Shown piece after piece: positions 35,712 to 48,711 of a DNA stretch of 64,000 bases. The position numbers were made by a program, and so were the translations under genes. Positions within the stretch are counted from its first letter, which is position 1. Every line of letters starts with the position of its first letter. The notes beneath the pieces are model-generated. The model was given only the letters and a program-made list of their open reading frames with translations, ran no database searches and was not told the DNA's origin. Source of the DNA: Pogonophryne albipinna (lineage: Eukaryota; Chordata; Actinopteri; Perciformes; Artedidraconidae); the NCBI GenBank assembly GCA_028583405.1, contig CM053250.1, positions 40,411,010 through 40,475,009 of the forward strand, written 5' to 3'.

Positions 35712-38700
35712 CGCTTGGAAGGAGAGAGTTGGAGCCCCCGCCCCCCCACAGTGCAGCTGAGCGGAGGCCGTCCCCCGGACATTCGTACCCAAGGTGGAGG
35801 TGTGGAGGTAGGGAACAGATGAACTCCACACTCTGAGCTGTGGAGAGCCTGATTCCAGCAGACACTGAACACACAAACACAACATAATATCACCTGTGTG
35901 TATTTGGATTGTGCAGGACTAAAGAGGTTTTTACAAATTACCTTTCTGAAATATTCAGGCATGGTCCTGGAGAGATTGGTCTTGAAAAGCTCCTGAAATT
36001 GCATTTAATGTAATGTAAGACTTAACAAGATATGAAATATCACAAACTTAAGTTTCAACATCTGCAATCACATGGTTCTGGTGAGGAGAGACTAAAGACA
36101 GTAATTGTACCCAGTGGTGGAATATAACACATTCACTCAAGTACTTAAATATAGTTTTGGGGAACTTGTACTTTACTATTTTATGCTACTTCATCTCAAA
36201 GGTAAATATTGTGCTTTGTACTGCACTACATTTGTTTAGTTGATTTATTTAGTGAGTAGGTACTTTTAACATAAATAACAACCTGTGTTTATATGATATA
36301 TGTATATACTACTAATCTACTCAGTAGTACACAATGTATAACACTTGCTCCACAATGACAACTTACAGCATTACAAAACTCTAGTATGTATTTTCTAATA
36401 ATAAAAACTGAATAATATAATATTCTATTATAATACAAAACTCCCAGAAGAGCCATCCTGCACAATCAGTACGTTCACTTTTGATACTTGAGTACATATA
36501 GCTGATACAACATCACGCTGTAAAGGAGTATTTTTGAAGTGTTTTATTAGTACTTTTACTTAAGTAAAGGATCTCAGTACTTTTTCCAACTCTGGTTTTA
36601 ACATATGCAGAACCAATGGGTGAGGTTCATATCATCTCTATGCAGTAGGTACTATCCAAGCTAACTTTTATTAACAGATACCAGATCCTTCCATGTGTGT
36701 TCACAGCTCTGATGTACTCACACTGAGCTCTGCTCCAGAGATGTTGAGCTGGAATCGGGCGTCATGGTGTGCAGCAGTAAACATGGGATTCAGAATCTGG
36801 TCTGGGGTTAAACACAAGTTATCCATTTCACCCTTACAACCGAGACACGACGCACCCTGCTGCTAACGCTGCTGTTCATTGGTTAAAATACTCACGATTC
36901 ATAAAGTTAGATTTATTTTCACTGAATTTATATTTGGCTTCTCTGAGATTAGCCTAGTTGCCAGCTCATAAAGTACATTTGTGAACCCGTAAATGATGAG
37001 TACCCCAAAGTTCTACGTTAGAAATGTTTATGTAGTAGGGTCCCCATCACATAGAAACTGCCGGATGATAACTTGCATATGTTGGGCACTTTGCACAATT
37101 AGCATAAATTGCGTTAATTAGCATTGAGTTAAAAAATGCCTTCACCGATTTGTACACTTTTTGAGTGGTTTTGGGGGTTATTGAGGATGCTGAGTCCATT
37201 TCTAACATTTTCAGTATCCAAAATGGCAGTCGGTTTTAACAAGAAATGCCAATATGTGTACTCGATTTGGAAGATTTAGGGGACTCTGGATTATTAGGAT
37301 TGGACAGATTGCTTATTTATTTGAAACTAATTGTCCTCAGTAGAGGTAATCTTTTCATCTTGTGCTCTTTATATCCAATGGTTGCAGTTCAACTCATAGT
37401 GGTAATCATCCCACAGAGAGTACAGATAGGGTATTCCTTTCTGGTTAAAACTGCCATTTTTTATCCTGAAAATGTCCGAATTGATCCAGCATCCTCAATG
37501 AACCAAAAACACTCCAAAACTGTCTGAATCGCACAAGCAATTTTTGTTACTATTGTTTAGCCTTTAATGCCATATTCAACCCAACTTATGCTAATTGCCC
37601 AACATGTGCAAGTTAGCATCCGGCAGTTTCTATGTGCTGGAGACTGGTATTATATATTTCTAACATAAAACTTTGGGGTGCTCACACAGGAAACACATTT
37701 TGATACACTGGCACCAAAAGTTGGAAAGAGATTATTTTGATGCATTTGAAGTCTAGAAGTTCACAATCAACATGTATCAGATTTGTATTGTGTATTACAT
37801 CAACTAAAATCCTGAAGAGCAGAGGGACCTGTTACATTATGGGATTCTCCCTCTAAGATAACTTTTTATTTTATTGCACCTGCACTTCCACATTTCAAGA
37901 GGCAGAGTACTGCTCACTGCTGACCTGAGATCCAGAAGTAGAGCATCTTGTGTTCAGTCAGCTGACTGGGGTGGAACACAGACTCATTGATGACAGCAGA
38001 AATGTTTTTGTAGATGGACAGCCCCTGGAAGGTTTATGAAAAAACAGTAAGTATTGGATGAACAGAAAGACAACAGAGTATTGATACTCAAAACAAGGAG
38101 ACTATTATTATATCAAAAACGTTGCTTTAATGAACTGGAATTATATTGAAGATGACTGCAGTCTATACACTGCTGTTTACTATTAATCTAATACAGCTGC
38201 TCTCTCCACCCTAGCCCTGCTGATGGTGATGGAGGTGTGTCTCTCTCTCCATTGCTTCCTGGTAATCCAGATGTCTCGTAACCGTCAGAGATTAGGACGG
38301 GAAGGGGCTCCGGAGTTGAGGATCAGGGTGGAGGATGTGATGTTTCAGTTCATCCTTCAGTTCAGGATCCAGTCACAGAGGGCGCTGTTGAGCCCGAGGT
38401 CCCTGAGCTTGATGGCCAACTTGGAGGGCACAATGGTGTTGAAGGCTGAACTGTAGTCAATGAACAGCATTCTCACATAGTGTTCCTCTGGTCCAGGTGT
38501 GAGAGGGCAGTGTGGATGGTGAGGGCTATGGCGTCGTCTGTGGACATGTTTGCTCTGTAGGCAAACTGCAGGGGGTCCAGAGAGTCAGGGAGGGAGGAGG
38601 TGATGAATGATTTGACTAACCGCTCAAAGCACTTCATAATGATGGAGGTGAGTGCTACTGGGCGGTAGTCGTTGAGGCTGGTGATTATTGTCTTTTTGGG

Positions 38701-41700
38701 GACAGGAACGATGGTGGAGTGTTTGAAGCATGTGGGGACAACAGACTGCAGCACGGACCTGTTGAAGATGTCTGTGAACACCTCTGCCAGCTGAACTGCA
38801 CACACCCTGAGAACACGGCCAGGGATGCCATCAGGTCCAGGAGCCTTGTGTGGGTTAACCCTTTTAAAGGATTTACACACATCTGCCCTGTTTAAAACAA
38901 AAGGGCAGGGCTCCTGGTCCTTCTGTGCACCCACAGACTGGCTGCTCTCCAGAGCGCCACCTGGAGTTCTTGTTCTCTTCCAAGTCAGCGCTGCTGTGCA
39001 CGATAACCCATGATTTAAGTTTAGCATGAACCTCACCATTTATCAAAGGTTTCTGATTGGGGAATATCCATACATTTGCATTTGCCGATCTAGCACAGCA
39101 CCCTGCTGTCAATGTTTAACAGTTTCTCTTTTCATCTATTGATGGACTTTTTTCAAAACCTAGCAGCTTAGTCTTAGTCTGTATGCAGTGGAGGGGCCTT
39201 TACCTTGTGGTAGGACTCTATGTAGTTTGCAGTGATGACAGGGGCAGCAGCTACACCAATGTCCACACTGATGTCTCCATCACTGAGGAACTGCTCTGTA
39301 AGCACAGACATATACAGGTAAACATACACACACACACACACACATTGTGCACACACACATTGTGCACACACCTGCTCTCTCTTGTATGAAGTCTGCCAGT
39401 ATATTTGCCACCTTGTTGATCTCCTTACAAATCTGCATTTGAAAACATATTAAATTCAGTGTTATTTTTGCTCTGACTTTAAGAAGACATGTCAACATTT
39501 ACTCTGGCTACAATGCTGAAAAGTGATTCATACTTTATTTATTTTCTTTGGTCCTCACCTGTCCCTTTACTACCAGTTTGACAGTGAAGGTGATGAAGTC
39601 AGTGAAGAGCTTCTTCAGCCAGTTGGGTCTGATCCAGGCAGCAAACACAGCACGGTTACACACAGATTATCATGCAGACTGCTCTTAACATCATTAGGGT
39701 TCAGTTTTGTAGCTTACTCTTTGTCGCCCTGCAGATGCAGACTGAGTTTGTGAAAATGAAGAAAACAGTCCGATGTGTCTGCTGCCACCTTCCCCTCTCC
39801 ACAGTCTGACAGAGGACACACAAACAGAAGAGATGTGAGGACGTTTAAGGAAAGATTTAAAGTTAGTCAGTTGGAACAAATAGGTTCCAGTATACTGAAT
39901 CAGCAGCTGCCTTGCTGAAGGACTGAATAATTATACAACAAACCTTTTAAAAAAGTAAGGTGAGAAAATATTTGGGATTTGCCAACATAAATAAAAATGA
40001 TGTGCTAACTTAAGGCTGTTTGTATGAGACAAATCCAATTGAATCAATTTGAAGGCAATATATACATATGTTTGTTGTAAAATGATTGTATATCTTCTTT
40101 GTAAGCTGTACTGTTCTGTAGGCTAATACTTGAACAAAAAAAACATCTTATTGATATCTATTTTCTCTTGTATTTATTTGCACATTTGATATTAAGGTGA
40201 TCTAAAAAAAAAAAGGAAAGTAATCAGGTTACATTACTTTTATATTTTTGATGGATTTTTTACAGGTAACTAGAAATTGTAATGGAATACATTTTTTAAG
40301 TCACCCTCCGAACCCTGAGGGGCAGACCCAAGCATTGTTTTACTGCACTCACTTTCAAGCCCTAATCGCTGTGCACACATACAACACAAAGTACTTACAG
40401 AGTTTGGGGTTGATTCCGAGATCAATCTGAGATTCAATTTCAAAGTCAATTGAATGTTCAACGCTGACACTACATAAAAAAAGAAATACAAATGGCATAT
40501 TAATATGCATCAATTTACTGGGGTTTGCAAAGGAAGTGATGTCACCATGCTGACAGAGCAACATACAGGAACTCAAGTTAAATCAACAGAAGCACAGAGA
40601 GGAGTTGCAGTGCTGATGTCAATGAAGTGTTCTGAATATGAATGATTTGCAGTGTTCAGATACTGGTCACACACAGACTCACAGCCAGCTGCCGTATCCA
40701 TACTGGATTCTCCCTTTAAAGACTGCCGACACATTTGTTATTTCCATGGAGATCCCTTCCCCTGGATGCAGTTCAAATGCACTCTGACCAATCGACAGGT
40801 TGTGAATCTCCAAACTGGGTGAAAGATGAAACATGACATGACTTTATGACATTTTGCGTGTCCATCTGTGTATTATGGTTGTGTGTGCCCTCTTACTTTT
40901 CCAGGCCATATATGACTGTGCCTATAAGGAACAGGGACTTCTCTCCCTTCACACTGGGATATCTGGCATGTTGGAACGCTGCCTCAATCACTTTGGTTGT
41001 TTTCTCGTTCACTGCCCGCAGCGCACAAACACACATATGGTCAAAGACAGTTAGAACAACATTATGTAGCTACTTTACCTTTATACTACTGCCTCAAAAA
41101 AACTGTCTTGCAATCACTTTAAAAAAGGTGGGAGGAGCTTCTCAGACGTGGTGGGGGGAGGGTTAGTAGTGCCAGAACAGGAGCCATGCACCACCAAACA
41201 AGATTACTTCTCTGACTGGCTTTATCATTGGCGAGAGCTTCACAACATAAAAAGCAGCAGGACAATCAATCAACAACTTTATTAATCCAGCAAGGGGCAA
41301 TTGGTTATGAGCAGCAGCTTATGTCATGTACAGGCAGGAACATACAAGAAGAAAACACACAGATACACCCGGGAGCACAGATGTGGATAATTCCAATTTA
41401 CAGTATAAATAGTTCATAGCATCACAATAATAAATAAATAATCAAGTTAAAAGCCTTTCAAGAATTTAAAAGTTTGAGTGCAGAAGGGATGAATGATTTA
41501 GAAAAGCGATTAGTCCTTTGAGCAGGTAGAGCATATCTACGCCCTGATGGCAACAGACGAGATTCACGTGAAAGTACATGATCTGGAGAGTTCAGAATGC
41601 TCTCTGCTTTCCGCAGAATCTGTTGGGTACAGAAGGAGTTTCAGTCTCTCTGTTTCACGCCGATGATCTTAGAGCAGGTTTCGACAATGCTGTTCAGGCT

Positions 41701-44700
41701 GTTCCTGTCTTTCAGTGTAAGGCTATGGAACCAGCAGATAAAAGAAAAACAAATAAGGCTCTCAATGAATGCTTGGTAAAAACGACAAAGAATGAAAGGC
41801 CTGACAGAGAAAGAGTTCAGTTTGTGAAGAAGGTGCATTCTCTGTTGACCCCGCTTCACAATACACTCAGTATTCACATCAAATTTGAGGTGGTCATCAA
41901 AAATGGTGCCCAAGTATTTGTATGATGTGACAATTTCTACATTGTCATACAGCATTCCAACTATCTGTTCTTCTACGCACGAAAAGTTTATTATTCCGCC
42001 GGTATTTTGCCGCGCTTCTCCTCCCTCATTGAACATCGCAGAAACTCCGTTCCAACATCAAAACGTTCAGCTCGGTCGGGAATCGATGGCTATTACTTTT
42101 CTCATTCATAACTTTCATAATTCCCGAGATACATCCCATAATACATCACATTTATAACATTGAAGTCAATGGAGGAAATCTTCAGACTTCAACAAATCTT
42201 CATGCGACTTCAACTGCTAACTGTTCATTCATACTTTCACTCAGAAACCTCATTCCAACTTTAAAATGTTACACATCTTTCTGACATTATTCGTGTGAAG
42301 CAACCTTTAAATCTTACTAAAATTCTTACTTTTAGAGATATTAAACATTGTTCAGACCTTGGTAAACATTAACATTACCTAGAGTGCGTGATGTCACAGC
42401 TAGAGGGTAGAAAATCTTGAAATTTGCCTTATATATTTTTTTAAACTGCCATAATTCCCAAACCCTACATTCCTGAGACATAATTTATCATGACAGACGT
42501 AGGAAAACATCTCGTAGCTTGAAAAATGACAAATAATTAAGCAAAATAATTAAACAAAACGCCTCTTGAGGGCATGAAGTGACAAAAACATTCAACATTC
42601 CTCCATTAAAGCCCATTAATTTCCATTAATTCCAGGCTGATATTTCCTCATGGCAGCAGCCGCACACCTTTTGTTAAACTGCCAAAAAGGCCATATTATT
42701 AACCCGAAAGTACACAAAAATTACACTTCAGATACTCAACTTCTTTGACATGCTTCACGTTTTGAAATTTCACAGATATCTGTTACGGTTCTTCCACAAA
42801 ACGTTCACATGTAAGAGGTTTATCTCTCATTCAGAACAATGGAAACCTTTGATCTCTGGACACCTCGTTAGCTCAAATATAAACACCTGTGTAATGGAAC
42901 ACGATGATGTCATCACTCCAACTGCCATGCTCAGAGCAGCAGACTTCAGGAGTGGAGTGCACCAGCTGGGCGTAAAAAAGTAGGGCTTAACTCTAACATC
43001 GGGTTTAGCTACGTCCGACTTAGTGATTCGAATTCACACCGAGTGCACCAAGCCTGACTAGTCTCGGGCGTAGCTGCGCCTGGTCTTAAGTGAATACACG
43101 CGAAACAGTAATTGTTGCCAAGCAACACACATCTACATAATTTAACACTCAAACTCCTCCATTCAGAGCAAGCTAATAATTGAATAACGAATATGGATAA
43201 CGGAAACCAAAAGAAGAGAAAAAACAATTTTACTGATAGAGAGATTAGGACATTAATTGAAATATATGCAGAGCATAAAAACTCACTAACTGCCAAATTT
43301 AACAATACAAACTCGCAGCCTGGAAGTCGATCACTGGTGCGATAAATATCGATAGCAGTGTGCTAACAGTCCAGCCGTGAAGACATCCACGGGAGAGTTT
43401 TGAGATTTCTTCAAATGCCGTTGCCATGGCAACACACTGCTCGCCTTGAAACACGGTTTTCTCATAACTTCAGTGAAAATACTCCAAACAGCCCAGAACT
43501 TCACAGGTTTGGTAACGATGCAGCCATCAACGCATCTAAGCGTATTATGGGATGTCACCAAATGCCGTTGGCATGGCGACAGATCATTCACCATCAAGTT
43601 AGTTCAAAAGTTTGCAGTTCAAATATTCTGCTGCTTTTCCAAGCCTTTTTACTTTCTTTTCTTCTCTCATCACACATTCAAGCCCCCAGTGTTCATGTAT
43701 CATTTCAATCTAAATTATTCACTTTCTTCTTACACATTACATTTCAGCATAGCAATTCAGCGTCAGCTTTTCAGCATAAAGCATTCCCACTAGCAATTTC
43801 TTCAGGAATTGCATTCTCTAGTTGTGTATGATGCACTCCTTAGTAACATCCTTGTGACGTCTAAAATCAATGATCAATTCCTGGGTTTTGGAGACATTTA
43901 AATCCAGAAAACTGTCATCACACCAGGAAATAAAATCGGTAAGAGCACACTCGTGGCCTGATTCTGAGCCGCTAAGGAGGGGCAAGAGGGCGGTATCATC
44001 AGAGAATTTAACCAGGTAGCTGTTGTCTTGCATGCTCCTGCATTTATCAGTGTACATTATAAAAAGTAGGGGCGAAAGAACGCATCCTTGAGGCGAGCCC
44101 GTGTAAGTGATGACAGAGTCAGAGAGGCGTCCATTGACAGACACCTTCTGCTCTCTATTAGTTAGAAAGTTTAAAATCCATAAAACAAGTTGATCGGGCA
44201 GTTAAAAATGACATAATAGGCTCTCTACCAGGAGATGTGGCTGCATTGTGTTAAATGCTGAAGAAAAGTCAGCAAACAAAATAAAAGCCTGGCATGGGCT
44301 TGCGGCTTTTCAAGGTGTTTGTGGAGGGTGTGCAGTATAAAAAGCTTTGCATCCTCTACGCCTCTCCCTGCCTGATACGCAAATTGTAGTGGATCAAGTT
44401 CACCACCTACTACTGACATGACAGATGCATGCTGGGCTTTGTGATGTTGGACTAGTAAGTAATTAGAGATAGCATGCTATTTGCTGTTGCACTTGCTTGA
44501 TGTTCCGCTGTGTTAGCATGATTGTAAACTTGCAATCTTAGTTTATAAGTATTTATAATGAACTTGCAAGTACCATGCACGTTACTAACAGCTGTCCATG
44601 TTTCTGACAATGGTTTCAAAGTGAATTAAAGCTGCAAGCAGCGTTGAGCGGGTCTTCGACGCTCCGCAGGCTGTTGTCCGCACGTCGACGTGTCTAGGTG

Positions 44701-47700
44701 TCTCGAGGACTCGGCCGTTGGTAAACGTGGGAAGTTTCAGGCCGATCGGACAATGTCTTTGAGTTACAGTAGTAACACAAACGTTGTGTTTGATGGCGGG
44801 TGATCTGTCGCCATGGCAACGGCATTTGATGACACCCCATAATACGCCTAGATGTGTTGAGGGCCGTATCTTTATTAAACCTCTGAAGTGTTGTGCCATT
44901 TGGAGCATGTTAACTGGAGTTATGAGAAAACCGTGTTTCACGGCGACCATTTTGTTACCATAGCAACGACATTTGACGAAATCTCAAAACTGACACATAT
45001 ATGTCTCGAGGGCTTGACGGTTAGCACACATGTGAAATTTTAACACTTTTTTACCATTTACACAGGAGTTATAGCAATATCGTGCTTAACGGCGAGGGAA
45101 GCGTTGCCATGGCAACAGCTTTTGAGGAAAACTCACTATTGTCATATTGAGGTGTTGAGGGCCAGACCATGAACTGTCATCTAAAGTGTGGTGCAGTTTA
45201 GACGATTTCCCATTGAATTACAACAACACCAGGTTTTTTGGCGAGGGATGTGTTGCCATGGCAATGGCATATGATGACATCTCATAATTGGCGTAGAGCT
45301 GTTGAGGGCCAGACCATTGACTGTCATCTGAAGTCTGGTGCAGTTTGCACCATTTTCCATTGAATTAGGACAACACCGTGTTTCATGGCGAGGGATGCGT
45401 TGCCATGGAAATGACATACGGTGAGATCTCAGATTTCATGTTGAGCTGTTGAGGCATGGACCAGTGATATAAAAGTGAAGATTGGGGGACGATGGGACCG
45501 TGTCCATTGGATTTACAGCGACACCGTTGTTTATGGCGAAGGATCCGTCGCCATGGTAACGCCAAATTAAGTAACATCAGATTTGACCTGGAGCTGTTCA
45601 GGGCTGTAGTGTTAACCATCATGTGAAGTTTGGTGGCGTTCTGAGTATGTCAGTTTGAGTTATGACATCATCGTGTTCCATGGCGAGGGACCGCGTTGCC
45701 ATGGCAACGGCATATGATGACATCCCATAATTGGCGTAGAGCTGTTGAGGGCCGGACCATTGACTGTCATCTGAAGTCTGGTGCAGTTTGGACCATTTTC
45801 CATTGAATTAGGACAACACCGTGTTTCATGGCGAGGGATGCGTTGCCATGGAAATGGCATAAGATGACATCCCATAATTGGCGTAGAGCTGTTGTGGGCC
45901 CGACCATTAGCCATCATCTGAGGTCTGGTGCCGTTTGTACCATTTTCATAGGAGTAACAGCGACACCGTGTTTCATGGCGAGGGATCTGTTGCCATGGAA
46001 ACGGCATATGATGACATCCCATAATTGGCATAGAGCTGTTGAGGGCCGGACCATTAATGATAGTCTGAACTCTGGTGCGGTTTGGACGATTTTCCATTGA
46101 ATTACGACAACACCAGGTTTTATGGCGAGGGATGCGTTACCATGGCAACGGCATATGAGGACATCCCATAATTGGCATAGAGCTGTTGAGGGCCGGACCA
46201 TTAACTGTCATGTGAAGTCTGGTGCTGTTTGGACGATTTTCCATTGAATTACAACAACATCGTATTTTTTGGCGAAGGATGCGTTGCCATGGAAACGGCA
46301 TACGGTGAGATCTCAGATTTCATGTTGAGCTGTTGAGGCATGGACCAGTGATATAAAAGTGAAGATTGGGGGACGATGGGACCGTGTCCATTGGATTTAC
46401 AGCGACACCGTTGTTTATGGCGAAGGATCCGTCGCCATGGTAACGCCAAATTAAGTAACATCAGATTTGACCTGGAGCTGTTCATGGCTGTAGTGTTAAC
46501 CATCATGTGAAGTTTGGTGGCGTTCTGAGTATGTCAGTTTGAGTTATGACATCATCGTGTTCCATGGCGAGGGACCGCCTAGCATCGAGCGAACGCAAAC
46601 TTTGGCGCCAAATAACGGCTCCGCCGTGCGAAAGAAAAAAACTTCCGTGATAACTTTAAATTGCCCATGTCTCGTGAAGCTACCCGACGAATTTCGAGCC
46701 GTACGGATAAAGTCCCTAGGACAAGATAGATTTTGCGCGGAGGACGAAAAACGCGATAAATCGCGATAAATCGCGGTTTTTCCGACACAAAATTCAAAAT
46801 GGCCGACTTCCTGTATGTTATTTTATACCCCTCCAAGAGGCTTTTTGGTTCGTCTCCGCACCCTAGATATGCGTAGCGAGTTTCGTTCGTTTACGTGAAA
46901 GTTAAAGTAGGGGGAGTTAACGTTAAAAACGGAAGTGGGCGTGGCCTACGCAATTTTTGACGCAAAGTTCCGGAACCAATTACATATCTCAAGTTGCGCC
47001 ACTTCTGATGCGCGTGCAACATTTGGTGAGTTTTCACATATGTTGCGGGGGTCAAAAGTGCGTTCCAAAAGTTCAAATAATAATAATCGGTCCGATCTCA
47101 ATAATGTGCTATTTAACATTAGCCCACCTCACTGTAGTGGCATGGGCTACCAACTGCCATGATTTAGGCCACTTTTAATGGGCTTTTGCCCCATGTTTTC
47201 ACTGTTTTTTGTGGGTTTTGCATGGTTATCGCTCGCTATGCGAGCGACTAAATTGATCGTACGATATCAATTATGCGAGTTGCAGTCACGTGGGCTCCGC
47301 CGACCTAGGTCTCAGACCCTAATTACACCCTGAGGCTGCTGAGGTACACAAATACAAATAGTAGGTCACACAAATACAGAATGTTACATTATGCTGTTTA
47401 AGGACAGACATATTGCATACAGCTGGGTATTCACAGTCCAAAGCAACTGGTAACTCATTAGTACTTCCATATGTAATGAGAATAAATGAAGAAAAACATT
47501 ATTACCCTCTGGAATATGAAGATATGTGGAATTAATAGCATTGAATCTGCATTAACGAGTGAAGTGTTTCCCATTAACTCCTTTTACAGCAATCTTTTCG
47601 TTTGTTTGTTATCAAAATAATTGTTAATTTGATCAAGTATGGTAAATGAATGAAGTAACTTTGGAGGTTAACAACAACATAGGTTCAAAATCCACTCACA

Positions 47701-47838
47701 AACAACAGCAGCAGGGTAGGTCAGGCGGCTCACAGCTCCCGTGAACCTGTAGGCTTCAGCGGGGTCCTGGAGGCAGGCGTGGGACGCCCCAAATACAAAG
47801 AAGGAGAGCAGCAGCGAGGGTACAACATCAAGAGACAT
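35712..47838 (-). CDS. cetp: Cholesteryl ester transfer protein (CETP), exons 1-12
   Basis: CETP is a secreted BPI-fold plasma protein that moves cholesteryl ester and triglyceride between lipoproteins. Exons on the minus strand, with GT-AG sites and consistent phase: 47700-47838, 40897-41011, 40683-40814, 40399-40469, 39718-39805, 39559-39628, 39372-39432, 39204-39295, 37925-38024, 36722-36801, 35942-35992, 35712-35864. The start ATG is at 47838; residues 1 to about 26 form a signal peptide ([14 protein letters not shown]). Diagnostic stretches are [77 protein letters not shown] and HKMLYFWIS. About two thirds of the usual length is covered. The last exons, with the C-terminal lipid-gating helix, were not found. 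Intron 1 (6.7 kb) is full of transposons. HERPUD1 lies upstream on the same strand, as in other vertebrates. Confidence 0.9.
36112..36594. mobile_element. hAT-like MITE in CETP intron 10
   Basis: Ends CAGTGGTGGAA and TTCCAACTCTG resemble the abundant fish AAGTACTTTTACTTAAGTA family. The flanking 8-mers (ATTGTACC, GTTTTAAC) agree only partly. No coding sequence was found. It lies between CETP exons 11 and 10. Confidence 0.55.
36995..37690. mobile_element. TIR element in CETP intron 9
   Basis: The ends CCCCAAAGTT and AACTTTGGGG-like match in inverse, and further in CACATAGAAACTGCCGGATG at the left pairs with CATCCGGCAGTTTCTATGTG at the right. The total is about 0.69 kb. No clear TSD or transposase was found, so the superfamily is unassigned. 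Confidence 0.55.
38225..39010 (-). pseudogene. Rex1/CR1-like LINE RT fragment in CETP intron 8
   Basis: The minus-strand RT frame shows the conserved blocks [52 protein letters not shown] and [11 protein letters not shown]. It breaks after CDWILN with a stop, and a later piece reads [10 protein letters not shown], so part of the palm including the FADD box is deleted. Both ends are truncated. It shares CETP's strand but is not joined to any CETP exon. Confidence 0.75.
41262..44420 (-). pseudogene. Rex1-like LINE in CETP intron 1, split by a Helitron
   Basis: On the minus strand the order is [17 protein letters not shown] (about 44390), then a segment with [19 protein letters not shown] and the catalytic box [12 protein letters not shown] (44144-43822). 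After the Helitron come [30 protein letters not shown] and the C-terminal [17 protein letters not shown] (to about 41480), and the 3' end TTAATAAAGTTGTTG at about 41270. The 5' half is missing, as is usual for LINE copies. A stop follows VKQRD at 41641. Confidence 0.8.
41972..43821 (+). mobile_element. Non-autonomous Helitron-like element
   Basis: The borders are fixed by the split LINE: removing 41972-43821 joins the LINE codons CIIHK and EQIVG in frame. The insert starts TCTACGCACG and ends CTAG, with a hairpin GCAATTTC-TTCA-GGAATTGC (43793-43812) five bases before CTAG. It has no TSD and sits between T and T. TC...CTRR ends with a 3' hairpin are Helitron hallmarks; a TT target is reported for Helentron-type elements. 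No Rep/helicase is present. Two inverted copies of the 147-bp monomer family lie at about 43420 and 43567. Confidence 0.75.
44640..46580 (+). repeat. 147-bp tandem array with X-box-like core, sixfold higher-order period
   Basis: Twelve copies of a core GTTGCCATGGCAAC (or close variant) start at 44807, 44954, 45103, 45252, 45399, 45547, 45695, 45842, 45989, 46136, 46283 and 46431, spaced 147-149 bases. Each is followed by similar text (CATCCCATAATTGGCGTAGA, TTTTCCATTGAATTA). The block at 45399-45690 recurs at 46283-46575, offset 884 bases or six units. Seven cores fit the RFX X-box consensus GTNRCC(0-3N)RGYAAC. Since 147 is a multiple of 3, long minus-strand frames across it are artefacts. It lies in CETP intron 1. 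Confidence 0.9.
46581..47300. repeat. Unassigned dispersed repeat next to the array
   Basis: The array switches abruptly after GAGGGACCGC to CpG-rich sequence with paired GCGAGCG motifs (CGCTCGCTATGCGAGCG near 47230). It is probably part of the same mobile element as the array. No open frame of interest was seen. Confidence 0.45.
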
Positions 47839-48689
47839 TGTGCAAGAGAGCTTCACCTCTGCCCGAGCGGTTTGAGGTGTCTAACCCTGCGGACAGTTGA
47901 AGTTCAATTTATGTTTGGAAGTGTACGTTTCCTGTGTTTTCCCGAGCAGTAGGCTTTCTCATCCACTGTCACCAGAGGCCCGAAGACTCCAGCTCCCAGA
48001 TAACTTTCAGACAGCCCTGTTCGAATCTCCTTGTTTTTTTCTGAGAGAACCCGACCGCCTGCCTTGTTCTTTTAACTGTCAGGGAGGGCAGGCCACTGTA
48101 GCGGAAAGTCTTTCCTTCATCCAATCAGAGAAGGACACCTTATGGGATTCACAGTTGATGGACAAACACTGACTGTGTCTGTCACCCAGGGCCCCCTTAA
48201 AGTAAACTGGTCAAAGTACAGGTTCTGTGAAGCCAGTGTTAGAAAACCTCAGGTAAATAAACACAATCTAAAGCTTTATAGATTGTGCAAAGGGAAATAG
48301 TACATTTTAAAAATGATCAAGTGCTGAGTAGGGAGATACAACAGCATTGAACAGACACTGATTCAAAGTAGAAACTGCCTGTAGATTTCTAACATTCCAG
48401 ACTGTAGGCTCAAAGAACACTGAGGGCAGTTATCACAACTAGTATACAGTCTGCAAAGACATTTGACATTTCCAGAAACACTTATTCCTCACAATATAAT
48501 CTAAAACTACATGCTGGAGATCAGCATGTTTGAAAGATGACTCTACTAATTTAGTCCTCTTTTTCTAGACTCAACAAAGTGTAAAAGGCAAGCACAATGT
48601 TCGGGTCCAACCTTCACTGAACAAAAACTCTTTCAATAAGCACACGCTCACAGGAAAACTAGATACATGTCCAGAAGCTCACTATAACA
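47839..48689. promoter_or_regulatory. CETP 5' flank, promoter region inferred
   Basis: This is the sequence immediately upstream of the CETP start codon on the minus strand, before the DIRS element. No TATA box was identified with confidence, and no precise regulatory site can be claimed. It contains no other gene. Confidence 0.35.
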
Positions 48690-48711
48690 CCGGGTTACGT
48701 ATTGTAACCAT

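Noticed and set aside
45181..46506. Several minus-strand frames of 78-145 codons with repeated [21 protein letters not shown] text
   Set aside because: They follow from the 147-bp period being divisible by 3 in the tandem array, with no start context, domain or splice signals.
48200..48230. Possible nuclear-receptor half-sites (TGGTCA and AGGTTC) upstream of CETP
   Set aside because: The spacing is six bases and the half-sites are imperfect, so they do not match the DR4 element expected for LXR control of CETP. Chance is likely.
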